Of a DNA stretch of 64,000 nucleotides, positions 18,077 to 26,848 are shown piece after piece; position 1 is the first letter of the stretch, and the number at the start of each line of letters is the position of its first letter. The translations under genes were made by a program, and so were the position numbers. Source of the stretch: Acinetobacter tianfuensis. Lineage in GTDB: Bacteria; Pseudomonadota; Gammaproteobacteria; Pseudomonadales; Moraxellaceae. The notes under the pieces were generated by a model, which made no database searches, was not told the origin of the DNA, and saw nothing but the letters and a program-made list of their open reading frames with translations. The stretch spans positions 1-64,000 of the forward strand of contig NZ_RAXV01000011.1 in assembly GCF_003611465.1 (NCBI RefSeq). The letters are read 5' to 3'.

Positions 18077-18850
18077 TTATTTTTTCCTTACAATACACTG
18101 GATGGGGTGATAGGTGAGCGGATACTGAAGCGCTTCTGAATCTGGGGCATGCACAAACTGCGCATAATCCCGATAAAACTGCTGCAAAGCGCTTTTTGTC
18201 CAGCGGTGCTGCGCCGTTGCAGTCACTCCCGTTGCCTTAATATGCTGAAGCACATCGCGGGGATGCTCAAAATACAATGGCTGTACCTCTTGCTTCATCA
18301 TGACAAATTCAAAACCGCAATCCATCAAAAACCGCTGCAGTATATGGATTTCAAAATACTCCAAACCGCAGCCTGTCAGCTGTTTCATTTCACGCAGATT
18401 TTCCGTACCAAAACTGCTGAATACAAAATAACCTTGGGGCTTTAAAGCGTCATATATTTTGCTGAACAGCTGCGGTAAATCGGACATCCACTGCAAAGCA
18501 GAACTTGAAATAACCAAATCTAAATTTTGCGGAAGCGCCAGCTGTTCAATATCCCCCATCAGCAGATGGGTATGGGTCTGTTGTAAAAAAGCAGCATCTT
18601 GCAAAGCAGCGATATTTTCAGACAGATCATTCAAATACAAAGTATCAATTGAACAATGCTTAAGCACTTCCTGCGTCAGCATTCCTGTACCGCAGCCGAT
18701 TTCCAAAGCCTGATGCCAATGTTTTTGCCCGACATACTGACCCATCAGTCCAGCCAGCTCTATGCAAATTCTTTTTTGAACCACTGCCTGCTGATCATAA
18801 GTCAACACCGCTTTAGAAAAACGCTGCTTAATTTGAGATTTATCCAGCAT
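18077..18850 (-). CDS. bioC: Malonyl-ACP O-methyltransferase
   Basis: BioC methylates malonyl-ACP with SAM to start the pimeloyl chain of biotin. The 257-residue protein starts MLDKSQIKQRFSKAVLTYDQ, matching the BioC family start, and has the SAM-binding motif ALEIGCGTGMLTQEV near residue 48. VISSSALQWMSDLPQLFSKI follows near 113. It is packed between bioF (one base upstream) and bioD (adjacent). The BioH-like esterase that would later remove this methyl group is the first gene of the same operon. Confidence 0.93.
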   Translation of the reverse strand: MLDKSQIKQRFSKAVLTYDQQAVVQKRICIELAGLMGQYVGQKHWHQALEIGCGTGMLTQEVLKHCSIDTLYLNDLSENIAALQDAAFLQQTHTHLLMGDIEQLALPQNLDLVISSSALQWMSDLPQLFSKIYDALKPQGYFVFSSFGTENLREMKQLTGCGLEYFEIHILQRFLMDCGFEFVMMKQEVQPLYFEHPRDVLQHIKATGVTATAQHRWTKSALQQFYRDYAQFVHAPDSEALQYPLTYHPIQCIVRKK

Positions 18851-18851
18851 C

Positions 18852-20021
18852 TTAGTCTGCCATCAGTTGCTTGATTAATGTATGCAGCTCTTCTTGACCA
18901 ATATTTGAAGTCAAAGAAATGCGTAAGCGTGAGCTATGTTTCGGTACAGTCGGCGGGCGTACAGGCATAATATAAAAACCGGCCTTTTGTAGGGCATGGG
19001 CTTTTTCTACCGTTTGATTCGACTCGCCAATAATGACTGGAACAATATGCGAGCTTGAAGGACAATCAAAACCTCTGGCTTGAACCGCTTGCTGCAAACT
19101 TTGACTGATCTGCTGTAAATGTTGCCGTTCAGCTTTTAAATTTAAAACTTTCTTGAAGATAAAATCCGTCCATGCCATACAGATCGGAGGCTGCGCAGTA
19201 CTGAAAATCAACGGGCGCATGGCGTTAATTAAATAGTTCCGAATGATCGGATGACAAATCAAATAACCGCCCACTGAAGCAATCGCTTTACCAAAAGTTC
19301 CAGCTAAAAGATCAATATTATCCATGACCTGATATTGCTGCGCGCAGCCTAAACCCTGCTCACCGCGAACACCAATTGCATGCGCTTCATCGACATACAG
19401 CATGACTTTTCTAAATTGCTTTTTGATCCGTACTAATTCAGCCAAATCAGTTTCATCGCCATCCATACTGAAAATGGATTCAGTCACGACAATGATCCGT
19501 TCAAAAGCTTCATCGTCATGATATTTATGTAAAAGCTGTACCAGATGCGCCAAATCATTATGGCGATAGCGCACATATTTGGCAGTGGATAAACGGATAC
19601 CGTCAATCATGCTGGCATGAATCAGCTTATCTGCAAGAATTAGAGTTTTACTGTCCGCAAGTGCAGGTAAAATCCCAATATTCATGTGATAGCCGCTGTT
19701 AAACACCAGCGCTGCGCGCCCATGAAAAGCTTGACTTAAACTTGCTTCAAGCTGTTCATATTCTGGAAAATTCCCTGTCAGCAAACGTGAAGACGCGGAA
19801 CTCATCCAGCGATGTGCATTTGGAGTTTCATCAAAGAATTGCTCACGAAGGTGAACATTGGATGCCAAACCCAAATAGTCATTTGAAGCTAAATTCAACA
19901 TTTTATGATTATGAATGGTGATGTAGCGATCTTGCTGAACATTAGCAGTGAATTGACGTAAATTACCTTGCTGTTTCAGCTGATCAAGCTGCTCTGAATA
20001 ATGCTCAAGTAAATGCTTCAC
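18852..20021 (-). CDS. bioF: 8-amino-7-oxononanoate synthase
   Basis: BioF is a PLP enzyme that condenses pimeloyl-ACP with alanine to KAPA. The 389-residue product has the family pattern [15 protein letters not shown] at about 41-55, [16 protein letters not shown] near 205-220 and the PLP lysine in [14 protein letters not shown] near 236. The start is GTG, overlapping the bioA stop by four bases (GTGA), so translation is coupled to bioA. Confidence 0.95.
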   Translation of the reverse strand: MKHLLEHYSEQLDQLKQQGNLRQFTANVQQDRYITIHNHKMLNLASNDYLGLASNVHLREQFFDETPNAHRWMSSASSRLLTGNFPEYEQLEASLSQAFHGRAALVFNSGYHMNIGILPALADSKTLILADKLIHASMIDGIRLSTAKYVRYRHNDLAHLVQLLHKYHDDEAFERIIVVTESIFSMDGDETDLAELVRIKKQFRKVMLYVDEAHAIGVRGEQGLGCAQQYQVMDNIDLLAGTFGKAIASVGGYLICHPIIRNYLINAMRPLIFSTAQPPICMAWTDFIFKKVLNLKAERQHLQQISQSLQQAVQARGFDCPSSSHIVPVIIGESNQTVEKAHALQKAGFYIMPVRPPTVPKHSSRLRISLTSNIGQEELHTLIKQLMAD

Positions 20022-21310
20022 GCCGCATTCTCCATTTGCTTAACCACTGCAGCCAACTGTTCCAGCAATGTATTTAATTCCTGTTCAGAAATAACATAAG
20101 GCGGCATCACATACACCAGCTTGCCAAATGGACGCACCCAGATGCCGCGGCGGACAAACTCTTGCTGCAGGCTTTTCATGTCGACATTAAAGGTGAGTTC
20201 CACCACACCGATTGCACCTAAAACACGAACATCATGTACATAATCAAGCTGTGCAAGCGGCTGCAAATGCACAGATAACTGTTTTTGAATACGATCGATA
20301 TTGCCTTGCCAATCTTGAGAAATCAGCATTTCAGTACTTTTGACTGCCACCGCACAAGCCAATGGGTTTGCCATAAATGTCGGGCCATGCATAAACACGC
20401 CTGCTGCGCCCTTGCTAATGGTTTCAGCAACATTTTTACTTGTCAGTGTTGCAGATAAAGTCATATAACCGCCTGTCAGCCCTTTGCCGATGCACATAAT
20501 GTCAGGTTCAACACCCGCCCATTCCCAAGCAAAGAGCTTGCCAGTTCGGCCAAAACCTGTGGCGATTTCATCAAAAATCAGCAGGATATTATATTTTTCA
20601 CAAAGCAGTTTAGCTTGACGCAAATATTCGGGATGGTAAAAACGCATTCCCCCTGCACCCTGCACAATCGGCTCAAGAATCAGACCGGCAATACTTTCAT
20701 GCTGTTCAGCCAGAGTCTTTTCCAGTTCAGCAATATCTGCCTGATTCCATTCTTCATGAAAGCCAACTTGCGGCGCAGGAACAAAAATTCGATTCGGCAA
20801 ACTTGAGCCAAAAATTTGATGCATCCCTGTCACTGGGTCACAGACAGACATCGCATTCCACGTATCTCCGTGATAGCCCGAACGCGGTGTCACAAAGTTG
20901 GTTTTCTGAACCTTGCCTTGCGCCTGCCAAAACTGTACAGCCATTTTCAAAGCCACTTCCACAGCCACAGAACCCGAATCTGCATAAAATATTTTATCCA
21001 AACTTGGCGGGCTAATTTTCAGCAGCACTTTACCCAGCTGAATCGCAGGATCATGAGTAAAACCGCCAAACATGATATGCGACATGTTCTGCAGCTGATC
21101 GGTCACTGCCTGATTCAGCTCAGGATGGTTATAACCGTGAATTGCGCACCACCAAGACGACATCCCATCTATGAGCTGACGGCCATCTTCAAGTTCAATC
21201 ATGGCACCAAATGCTTTTTTTACCTTAAAAGCCGGCAGCGGCTGAGTCATAGAGGTATAGGGGTGCCAAATGTGCTGCTGATCAAATTGCAGATCGGTTA
21301 ATTCGGTCAT
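20018..21310 (-). CDS. bioA: Adenosylmethionine-8-amino-7-oxononanoate aminotransferase
   Basis: BioA converts KAPA to DAPA with SAM as the amino donor. The 430-residue class III aminotransferase has [14 protein letters not shown] at about 13-26, [35 protein letters not shown], the PLP-contacting [14 protein letters not shown] and the PLP lysine in [14 protein letters not shown]. It follows the bioH-like gene by 84 bp and overlaps bioF by four bases. Confidence 0.95.
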   Translation of the reverse strand: MTELTDLQFDQQHIWHPYTSMTQPLPAFKVKKAFGAMIELEDGRQLIDGMSSWWCAIHGYNHPELNQAVTDQLQNMSHIMFGGFTHDPAIQLGKVLLKISPPSLDKIFYADSGSVAVEVALKMAVQFWQAQGKVQKTNFVTPRSGYHGDTWNAMSVCDPVTGMHQIFGSSLPNRIFVPAPQVGFHEEWNQADIAELEKTLAEQHESIAGLILEPIVQGAGGMRFYHPEYLRQAKLLCEKYNILLIFDEIATGFGRTGKLFAWEWAGVEPDIMCIGKGLTGGYMTLSATLTSKNVAETISKGAAGVFMHGPTFMANPLACAVAVKSTEMLISQDWQGNIDRIQKQLSVHLQPLAQLDYVHDVRVLGAIGVVELTFNVDMKSLQQEFVRRGIWVRPFGKLVYVMPPYVISEQELNTLLEQLAAVVKQMENAA

Positions 21311-21394
21311 CCATTACTCCACGCCTAAGGCTGCATTGCATTTTTTTGCATGTTAAACCTGCAGGAGTCAAAAATAAATTGCGATATAGACCAG

Positions 21395-22138
21395 TTATCC
21401 GTTTGTTTGTTTGATTTTCTGTAAATATTGGCAGATTTTGTCACTTATGCTTTCAAATTGAAAAATAGGTAAGCCATGTGAGCCGCTAAGCAGTTCTATT
21501 TCTAAAAACTCTGCATTTAACTTTTGAATATTTTCAGCAACTTTGTAACTAACTAAGAAATCTTGTTTTGCAAAAAAATGATACTGATACCCTGCATAAT
21601 TTTTCAAGATATTGACAGTATTCAGTTGCTCCAAACAGTCTAAGCCCTGTTTTAACCGCTCTAAATTTTGAGGCTGAATCAAACTTTGTAAAACTTGAAA
21701 ATCTTCTTTCGTGGTTTTTACCCCCTGACAAACCATAAAGCCAAATTTCTTTAAAGTAGCAATCGCATCATGTTGAAAGGACTGTTTAAAGTTTTGAAAT
21801 GCCTCCTCAGACATCGCTGTATGCCATTCTGCATGTTCAACACAGCTTTCGACAAAACATGGATTTGAAGCCAGCGTGATCAAAACTTTCTGCTGATGAT
21901 ATTGTTTAGAAATTTGATCCGCCAATAAGGCCGCAAGCTGCCCGCCCAAAGACCAGCCGATGATCACATCAAAAACTTTGGCTTTTTCAGCCTGCTGCTG
22001 TAACTCTTTTTCATCCAAGGCATTAAAAATATTGATCAGCTCTACCGTATGGCCTTTATATTCCAAAGCCTGTTTAAGTGAATTGAGCAGTTTGGTTCCG
22101 CCGCCCCAGCCTGTAATAAGTAAAATTTTTTGATTCAA
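21395..22138 (-). CDS. Alpha/beta hydrolase, probable pimeloyl-ACP methyl ester esterase (BioH role)
   Basis: This 247-residue alpha/beta hydrolase begins ILLITGWGGG (oxyanion region). It has the nucleophile Ser63 in GWSLGGQLA, a plausible acid Asp193 in FFAKQDFLVS, and His221 in SGSHGLPIF, so a full triad can be placed. It heads the bioA-F-C-D operon next to bioC, which implies the BioH step: removal of the methyl ester from pimeloyl-ACP to stop elongation. It is not a close BioH sequence, so this is a functional guess from context. The start is TTG; the preceding in-frame codons reach a stop and no good SD is visible, suggesting weak translation or control here. Confidence 0.75.
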   Translation of the reverse strand: MNQKILLITGWGGGTKLLNSLKQALEYKGHTVELINIFNALDEKELQQQAEKAKVFDVIIGWSLGGQLAALLADQISKQYHQQKVLITLASNPCFVESCVEHAEWHTAMSEEAFQNFKQSFQHDAIATLKKFGFMVCQGVKTTKEDFQVLQSLIQPQNLERLKQGLDCLEQLNTVNILKNYAGYQYHFFAKQDFLVSYKVAENIQKLNAEFLEIELLSGSHGLPIFQFESISDKICQYLQKIKQTNG

Positions 22139-22171
22139 TGGAGGACTCTTATCTCAATAAAATACTCATAT

Positions 22172-22217
22172 TATGAAATAATTTCATACCTGTTTCTATG
22201 ATCAATATGCTTGATCA
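22172..22217. promoter_or_regulatory. Two perfect palindromes upstream of the biotin operon
   Basis: TATGAAAT-A-ATTTCATA (22172-22188) and TGATCAA-TATGC-TTGATCA (22199-22217) are perfect inverted repeats, 34 and 61 bp upstream of the first bio gene. They have operator size and position. No biotin regulator is seen nearby, and BirA here lacks a DNA-binding domain. Confidence 0.5.
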
Positions 22218-22233
22218 AGTGCAATTTAATGCG

Positions 22234-22440
22234 CTATTGCGGCATTAATTGCTGTTTGTCATGCTGCCGCATTTTCAGCCCATCGAACGTAAGCTGCATC
22301 AGCACTGTGTCAGCATCGGTATTTTATTGCTGCTTATTTTCAATGGATTTCCAGCATAAAATGATCATCAAAGAATACCGACATTTCACGTCCCGCAAAT
22401 TCAATAAAACTTGCTACACTCAAATTCAGACTAAAGTAAG
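22234..22440 (-). pseudogene. Degraded coding remnant, possibly a TetR-type regulator C-terminus
   Basis: Two minus-strand fragments read like one protein split by frame changes: FIEFAGREMSVFFDDHFM (stop TCA at 22340-22342 on the plus strand), then ADTVLMQLTFDGLKMRQHDK with stop at 22234. The order of an acidic/aromatic helix followed by a Leu-rich helix and short tail resembles the end of TetR-family ligand domains. No helix-turn-helix part remains; the peroxiredoxin gene begins where it would continue. Tentative. Confidence 0.3.
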
Positions 22441-22452
22441 GGAAATATCATC

Positions 22453-23025
22453 ATGCCATTCCAAAAAAAATTTAGCCTCTGTCTGCTTTCCCTTTCTGCC
22501 ATATGCAGCTTAACAACGGTTAGCCATGCTGAAAATTCAATTTTCTCTCAAGCTTCATCTAAGCAGCGGCAATGGGTAGGTAAAACTGCGCCAGCCTTTA
22601 AGCTGCAAGACCAAAATTCAAAATGGCATGAACTTAGTCAATACAAAGGCAAATGGGTCGTTCTCTATTTTTATCCCAAAGATAATTCGCCTGGCTGCAT
22701 ACAAGAAGCCAATGAGTTTAAATCTTTATATCCGCAGTTTCTCAAAAATAATGCTGCCGTCTTTGGTGTGAGCTTGGACGATGTCACATCACATCAAAAA
22801 TTCTCTCAAAAACTGGGGCTGAACTTCCCTATTTTGGCAGACAGCCAACATCAGCTGGCCAATCAGTTTGGAATTGTCCGCAATCTAGGGATTACAAAAA
22901 TTGCAAAAAGGGAAACTTTTTTAGTCGACCCAAATGGCATGATTGTCTATCACTACAGCAGCGTGAATACACAGACCCATGCCAAACAAGTCTTGGCAGA
23001 TATTCAAAAATTTTCTAAAAAATAA
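22453..23025 (+). CDS. Exported Bcp/AhpC-type peroxiredoxin
   Basis: Peroxiredoxins reduce hydroperoxides through a reactive Cys. The 190-residue product has a Sec signal peptide (KKFSLCLLSLSAICSL, cleavage likely after SHA at residue 26), so it should be periplasmic. The domain starts at GKTAPAFKLQDQ and has the catalytic motif YPKDNSPGC with Cys82, as in Bcp. The mature part contains no other Cys, so it would be a one-Cys type without the resolving Cys five residues later that many Bcp proteins have. SD AAGGGA precedes the ATG. It is a single gene with a terminator shared with bfr. Confidence 0.88.
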   Translation: MPFQKKFSLCLLSLSAICSLTTVSHAENSIFSQASSKQRQWVGKTAPAFKLQDQNSKWHELSQYKGKWVVLYFYPKDNSPGCIQEANEFKSLYPQFLKNNAAVFGVSLDDVTSHQKFSQKLGLNFPILADSQHQLANQFGIVRNLGITKIAKRETFLVDPNGMIVYHYSSVNTQTHAKQVLADIQKFSKK

Positions 23026-23059
23026 GAATAAGTCACGCCCATACAAAACGACAGACCAT

Positions 23060-23094
23060 AAAAAGGCCTTCAGATTCTCATCTAAAGGCCTTTA
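23060..23094. terminator. Bidirectional terminator between the peroxiredoxin gene and bfr
   Basis: AAAGGCCTT and AAGGCCTTT form a perfect stem around a 14-base loop with A/T flanks. Confidence 0.8.
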
Positions 23095-23147
23095 ATTCCA
23101 CCTCATCCCAACCTTCCCCTCATAGAGAATGCTGGAATGAAGCAATC

Positions 23148-23612
23148 TTACATTTGTGATTGAATATAGTTTTGTAGACCAATCAGCTGAATTAAACGCA
23201 ATTGTTTTTCCAGCCAATAAGTATGATCTTCTTCTGTATCAGACATTTGCTGACGAAGCATATCGCGCGTAATGTAATCGCCTTTTTCTTCGCAAAGCTT
23301 TACGCCTTGAGCCAGCTTTTCACGTACTTCATACTCAAGCTTCAAATCGGCTTTTAAGCAAGAAACAACGTCTTCACCCACTTCAATGTCATCACGCTTC
23401 ATGTTTGGCGTGCCTTCAAGGAACAAAACACGGCGGATAATCGCATCAGCATGCTGTGCTTCTTCCTGCATTTCATGATCAATGCGTTCAAAAATTTTGC
23501 TCAAACCCCAGTCTTCATACATACGGGAATGAATCAGGTATTGATCACGAGCAGCCAGTTCGCCGCCAATCAACATATTTAAGTAGTCTACGACTTCTGG
23601 ATTGCCACGCAT
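23148..23612 (-). CDS. bfr: Bacterioferritin
   Basis: Bacterioferritin stores iron in a 24-mer shell. The 154-residue product starts [20 protein letters not shown]. Relative to E. coli Bfr it keeps the ferroxidase ligands Glu18, Glu51, His54, the Glu equivalent to 94, and the EEDH Glu/His pair near 126-129. The haem-binding Met52 is Ala (EEAQHAD), so this subunit probably does not bind haem by itself. I chose the ATG at 23612 (GGAG eight bases upstream, family N-terminus) over one eight codons earlier. It is a single gene. Confidence 0.93.
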   Translation of the reverse strand: MRGNPEVVDYLNMLIGGELAARDQYLIHSRMYEDWGLSKIFERIDHEMQEEAQHADAIIRRVLFLEGTPNMKRDDIEVGEDVVSCLKADLKLEYEVREKLAQGVKLCEEKGDYITRDMLRQQMSDTEEDHTYWLEKQLRLIQLIGLQNYIQSQM

Positions 23613-23983
23613 ATTAAAACTCCATACCCTTTTCAAATATTATGGACAACTTTCTCTGTCTTTGCAAAATCTAAAATGTGTAAGTTTATGATTTATATAT
23701 ATTTTAAATGATAAGCATACGCATTTGCAGTTCAATTCCGCTTAATTTTCACATAAAAAATAAGAACTTGTGCAAATTTCAACTGCCTGTACAAGCTGAT
23801 TGTTCAAAAAATAAGTGCCGATTAATTTTGTAACTATTCACAATGCTTCTTATTTAACGCAAACATCAGCTGATTGATTCAACACGCCAAACTTGCGCTG
23901 CTGTATTTTTATATAGGGAGCACAGTACTGATGCTTCATGTATTGCAATTAAAACAAGGTTAAAATTCCCAGCGAAAACAAAC
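23613..23983. other. Spacer between rlmF and bfr
   Basis: A 371-bp AT-rich spacer between two minus-strand genes. It must hold the bfr promoter. The stretch AATGATAAGCATACGCATT near 23708 is only loosely Fur-box-like. I see no gene, repeat or clear hairpin. Confidence 0.5.
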
Positions 23984-24958
23984 TTAAGCTGAAATCCAAC
24001 GCGCATTCTTCCACGCTTGCTGCTGCTTTGAATCTAAAAAAGTCCAAGCGACAAAACGGCTTTCTTTTTGCCCCTGTGTCATTTTTATAGTTTTCATATC
24101 CACTGCGCCGCTCTTCGCTATAGCTTTTAAGAGCACTGGCAATGTTGTTTTCTTGGAAACCAGCGTACTAAACCAAAGGCATTGCTCTGCAAACTGAGTG
24201 CTCTCTTGCACCATTTGGCAGACAAATCGTTCTTCGCCGCCATCACACCAGAGTTCGTTTTTCTGACCGCCAAAGTTTAACACCACCTTTGTCCGATCAA
24301 CTGGCTTGCCTAGCTTTCTTAATTTTTGAGTTGCGGTCGCGTTGGCTTCATCTTGTGAGGCATGAAATGGCGGATTACACATGGTCAAATCAAATCGATC
24401 TGAAGGTTTAATCACACCATTGAAAATATTGCTCGCTTTTTTCTGCAATCGAATCTGAATGCCTTTACGCAGATTCGGATTTGCCTCCACAATAAATTGA
24501 GCACTTTTAACCGATGTAGCATGTATATCTGAGCCGACAAATTTCCAGCCATAACTGCGATGACCAATGATCGGATAAATACAGTTCGCGCCCACCCCAA
24601 TATCTAACACTTGAACGGCGTGTCCTGTTGGAATTTCCCCCTTATTGTTAGCACTCAGCAAGTCAGCTAAGTAGTGGATATAGTCGGCTCTGCCCGGAAT
24701 AGGCGGGCAAAGAAAATTTGGAGGAATATCCCAATATTGAATGCCATAAAAATGCTTGAGCAATGCTTTATTGAGCATTTTCACAGCGTGCGGATCAGAA
24801 AAGTCGACCGAAAGATCGTTATATTTATTTAGGCTGACAAAAGGTGCAAGTTCCGGACAACTCTTGATTAACTGAGGAAAATCGTAACGACTGCTATGCA
24901 GATTTCGTGCATGTAATTCCGATTTTTGTTGCGGAAAAGATTTCTTTGCTTGCGCCAT
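23984..24958 (-). CDS. rlmF: 23S rRNA (adenine1618-N6)-methyltransferase
   Basis: RlmF methylates A1618 of 23S rRNA with SAM. The 324-residue product has the family N-terminal region LHARNLHSSRYDFPQLI, the SAM motif VLDIGVGANCIYPIIG near residue 118, and the N6-adenine methyltransferase signature MCNPPFHAS near 196. The ATG at 24958 (MAQAKKSF) is preferred to a TTG six codons upstream; neither has a strong SD. It is a single gene at the left border of the accessory patch holding the insertion sequence. Confidence 0.92.
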   Translation of the reverse strand: MAQAKKSFPQQKSELHARNLHSSRYDFPQLIKSCPELAPFVSLNKYNDLSVDFSDPHAVKMLNKALLKHFYGIQYWDIPPNFLCPPIPGRADYIHYLADLLSANNKGEIPTGHAVQVLDIGVGANCIYPIIGHRSYGWKFVGSDIHATSVKSAQFIVEANPNLRKGIQIRLQKKASNIFNGVIKPSDRFDLTMCNPPFHASQDEANATATQKLRKLGKPVDRTKVVLNFGGQKNELWCDGGEERFVCQMVQESTQFAEQCLWFSTLVSKKTTLPVLLKAIAKSGAVDMKTIKMTQGQKESRFVAWTFLDSKQQQAWKNARWISA

Positions 24959-25290
24959 GTGTATGCCAATATTCAATGGGAGAACAGAATCATCTGATAA
25001 GGCAGGATCTATACCTGCAAATTAGTCAATATTGTACGTGAATTTGACCATCAATGACGCCCCAGTCCTTTTATTTGTCTATCTGCAAAATCAATAACCA
25101 CTTGGACATCTATTCTTATTTTATCTGGACATTCTTGTTTGCTATAGCATTTAATCTCATTAAAAAAAACCGTGGAACATTGATTGAATAATGATCATGG
25201 AACATGAAGAATCAACAAAAAAGTCCAATCGGTGATGACTGGACTTTTCACATCAGCATAAGATAATGATTTATATCAGGTAAAAATTTA
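24959..25290. other. Spacer between rlmF and the insertion sequence
   Basis: About 330 bp, AT-rich, containing one strong terminator (listed separately) but no gene I can support. The terminator has no obvious gene to serve on either side, so it may be left from a lost or interrupted gene. Confidence 0.5.
25219..25248. terminator. Orphan terminator left of the insertion sequence
   Basis: AAAAGTCCA and TGGACTTTT form a perfect 9-bp stem around 12 bases, with A-rich and T-rich flanks. Confidence 0.75.
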
Positions 25291-25319
25291 TGTTATTCAC
25301 CAATTAAAATGTCTATGCG
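25291..25319 (+). repeat. Left terminal inverted repeat of the insertion sequence
   Basis: Starts TGTTATTCACCAATTAAAAT and continues GTCTATGCG. It matches the right end at the TGTTA, ACCA, TTAAA and TGTCT blocks. Confidence 0.75.
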
Positions 25320-25344
25320 ATAAACCATTTAAAATGTCCTGTTT

Positions 25345-26679
25345 TTAACCATAAGAGTCAAGCACAGGATTTAAATTTCTTTGTTCAATAACAGCTTTCT
25401 GAGCTTTACGGCTCGGCATACTTTTCTTGAGACGGGAACGTTTATTCTGTTTTTCCAACTCTTCGTGTTGTTGTTGAATATGAGCTAGGACTGCGCCTAA
25501 CCGTTTATTCTCAACCACTTCATTTTGCTGCAGTCCAGCCAGTTTATTGAAGACGCTATAGTTGATCTTCCGTCCTTCATGCATGATGGCCACAGTGCCA
25601 TCTGGATACTCCAGAAATGAAATGTATTGCCCAACCAGCTTATGATTCAGTACTGTTGGCTCAAGCATATAAATACATTTGTCATAGGTGATGGTCAGAT
25701 TCTTAGTGACCTTACGTGGTTCCTGCCAGGTGAAAATATCCTCCAGTTCAAGATCAGATTCGGTTAAAGGGCGATGCAAGTTCTTGGAATTTCTCGCACA
25801 CTTGGCGAACTTCTGATTGAAATGCTCAATAAAGCAGGGCAGCCATGCATTGGCTTCGGCAATCGAGCAGATGCCTTCCAGGCGCATTTCCTTGATCAGA
25901 CGATCCTGCAGTGTCCTGTTAGCACGTTCCACACGACCTTTGGCCTGTGGGGAGTTGGCAAAGATAATATCAATGTTTAACTCATTCAGAATCCTGCCAA
26001 ATTGTGTGATCTGACTGTCCTGACTGGATTTCTGGTTCACTCTGAATACCGAATGTTTGTCACTATAAAAGGCCAGCGGCTTGCCGTATTGTTCAATGTA
26101 GGCTCGGGTGGAAAGCATATAGTCAAAGGTGGTTTCAGCCTCACAAAAGCGCAGATGCAACAGCTTTCCAGTGGCATCATCGATATAAACCAGCAAGCAG
26201 CATTTTGCAGCTCGACCTTCAAACCAGTCATGATATGAGCCATCAATTTGGATCAGTTCACCGAAGCAATCCCGCTTATATCGAGGCTGATATGGCCGTT
26301 TCAGACGCTTGGATCGCGGAATCCAGAGTTCATTGGCAGTCATCCAGCGACGAACCGTTTCCACAGGAATATTCAGGTCAAACATGCTGCTGAGCTTCTC
26401 ATGCGCCAAGGTTGGACCAAAGCCCAGCAGATGTTCAGAAATAAGGGAAAGGCATTCAGACTTTACGGCTTCATCATGGCGACGATGACCCGGTTGACCA
26501 CGACTGGCATGTGTCAGGCCTGAAATACCGTCTTGCTTGAGCTTGTGCAATAACCGGGTAATTTGACGGGTTGAAAGATTCAGAATTTCAGCAGCACGGA
26601 CTTGTGTAATACGTCGATCTCGAACATCTTGCAGCACTGCAATACGTTGTATTTCCTTGTCAGACATAGTGATCAGCAT
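25345..26679 (-). CDS. ISNCY-family (IS1202-like) DDE transposase
   Basis: The 444-residue protein has an N-terminal helix-turn-helix at about 10-60 (RITQVRAAEILNLSTRQITR) and a second DNA-binding region to about 125. The rve-type DDE catalytic core follows: first Asp in LIQIDGSYHDWF near 145, second Asp in AFYSDKHSVFR near 208, and Glu in SPQAKGRVERANRTLQDRL near 254. A basic C-terminus follows (KRSRLKKSMPSRKAQK). The frame is intact and all three acidic residues are present, so it should be functional. It is the only gene of the element. Confidence 0.88.
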   Translation of the reverse strand: MLITMSDKEIQRIAVLQDVRDRRITQVRAAEILNLSTRQITRLLHKLKQDGISGLTHASRGQPGHRRHDEAVKSECLSLISEHLLGFGPTLAHEKLSSMFDLNIPVETVRRWMTANELWIPRSKRLKRPYQPRYKRDCFGELIQIDGSYHDWFEGRAAKCCLLVYIDDATGKLLHLRFCEAETTFDYMLSTRAYIEQYGKPLAFYSDKHSVFRVNQKSSQDSQITQFGRILNELNIDIIFANSPQAKGRVERANRTLQDRLIKEMRLEGICSIAEANAWLPCFIEHFNQKFAKCARNSKNLHRPLTESDLELEDIFTWQEPRKVTKNLTITYDKCIYMLEPTVLNHKLVGQYISFLEYPDGTVAIMHEGRKINYSVFNKLAGLQQNEVVENKRLGAVLAHIQQQHEELEKQNKRSRLKKSMPSRKAQKAVIEQRNLNPVLDSYG

Positions 26680-26742
26680 CTCGATTCATATCCAGTCCAT
26701 GATGTTGATGCGCATCATAGACCAGACATTTTTATTGGTGAG

Positions 26743-26771
26743 AATACAGACACTTTAAATGGTTTCTAACA
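26743..26771 (-). repeat. Right terminal inverted repeat of the insertion sequence
   Basis: Read inward on the minus strand it starts TGTTAGAAACCATTTAAAGT and continues GTCTGTATT, partner of the left repeat. Confidence 0.75.
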
Positions 26772-26848
26772 ATTTAATTTCGTATAACATGTATTATGTT
26801 AATTTTAGAAAATATCAATAATTCTATTTAATCGTAGGAAACATAAAA

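Larger units (their letters stand above)
25291..26771. mobile_element. Insertion sequence, ISNCY family (IS1202-like), complete, 1481 bp
   Basis: The element is bounded by imperfect inverted repeats: TGTTATTCACCAATTAAAAT at the left (from 25291) and TGTTAGAAACCATTTAAAGT read inward from 26771. Both share the pattern TGTTA-N3-ACCA-N-TTAAA-N-TGTCT. A second copy of the ACCA..AAATGTC motif lies just inside each end (25324-25340 and 26722-26739), probably further transposase sites. The flanking pentamer ATTTA is present on both sides (25286-25290 and 26772-26776), a likely target duplication. One intact transposase gene fills the middle. The length and intact ends suggest a recent, possibly active copy. 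Confidence 0.85.

Noticed and set aside
23708-23726. Fur box before bfr
   Set aside because: AATGATAAGCATACGCATT matches only half of the consensus; not enough to call.
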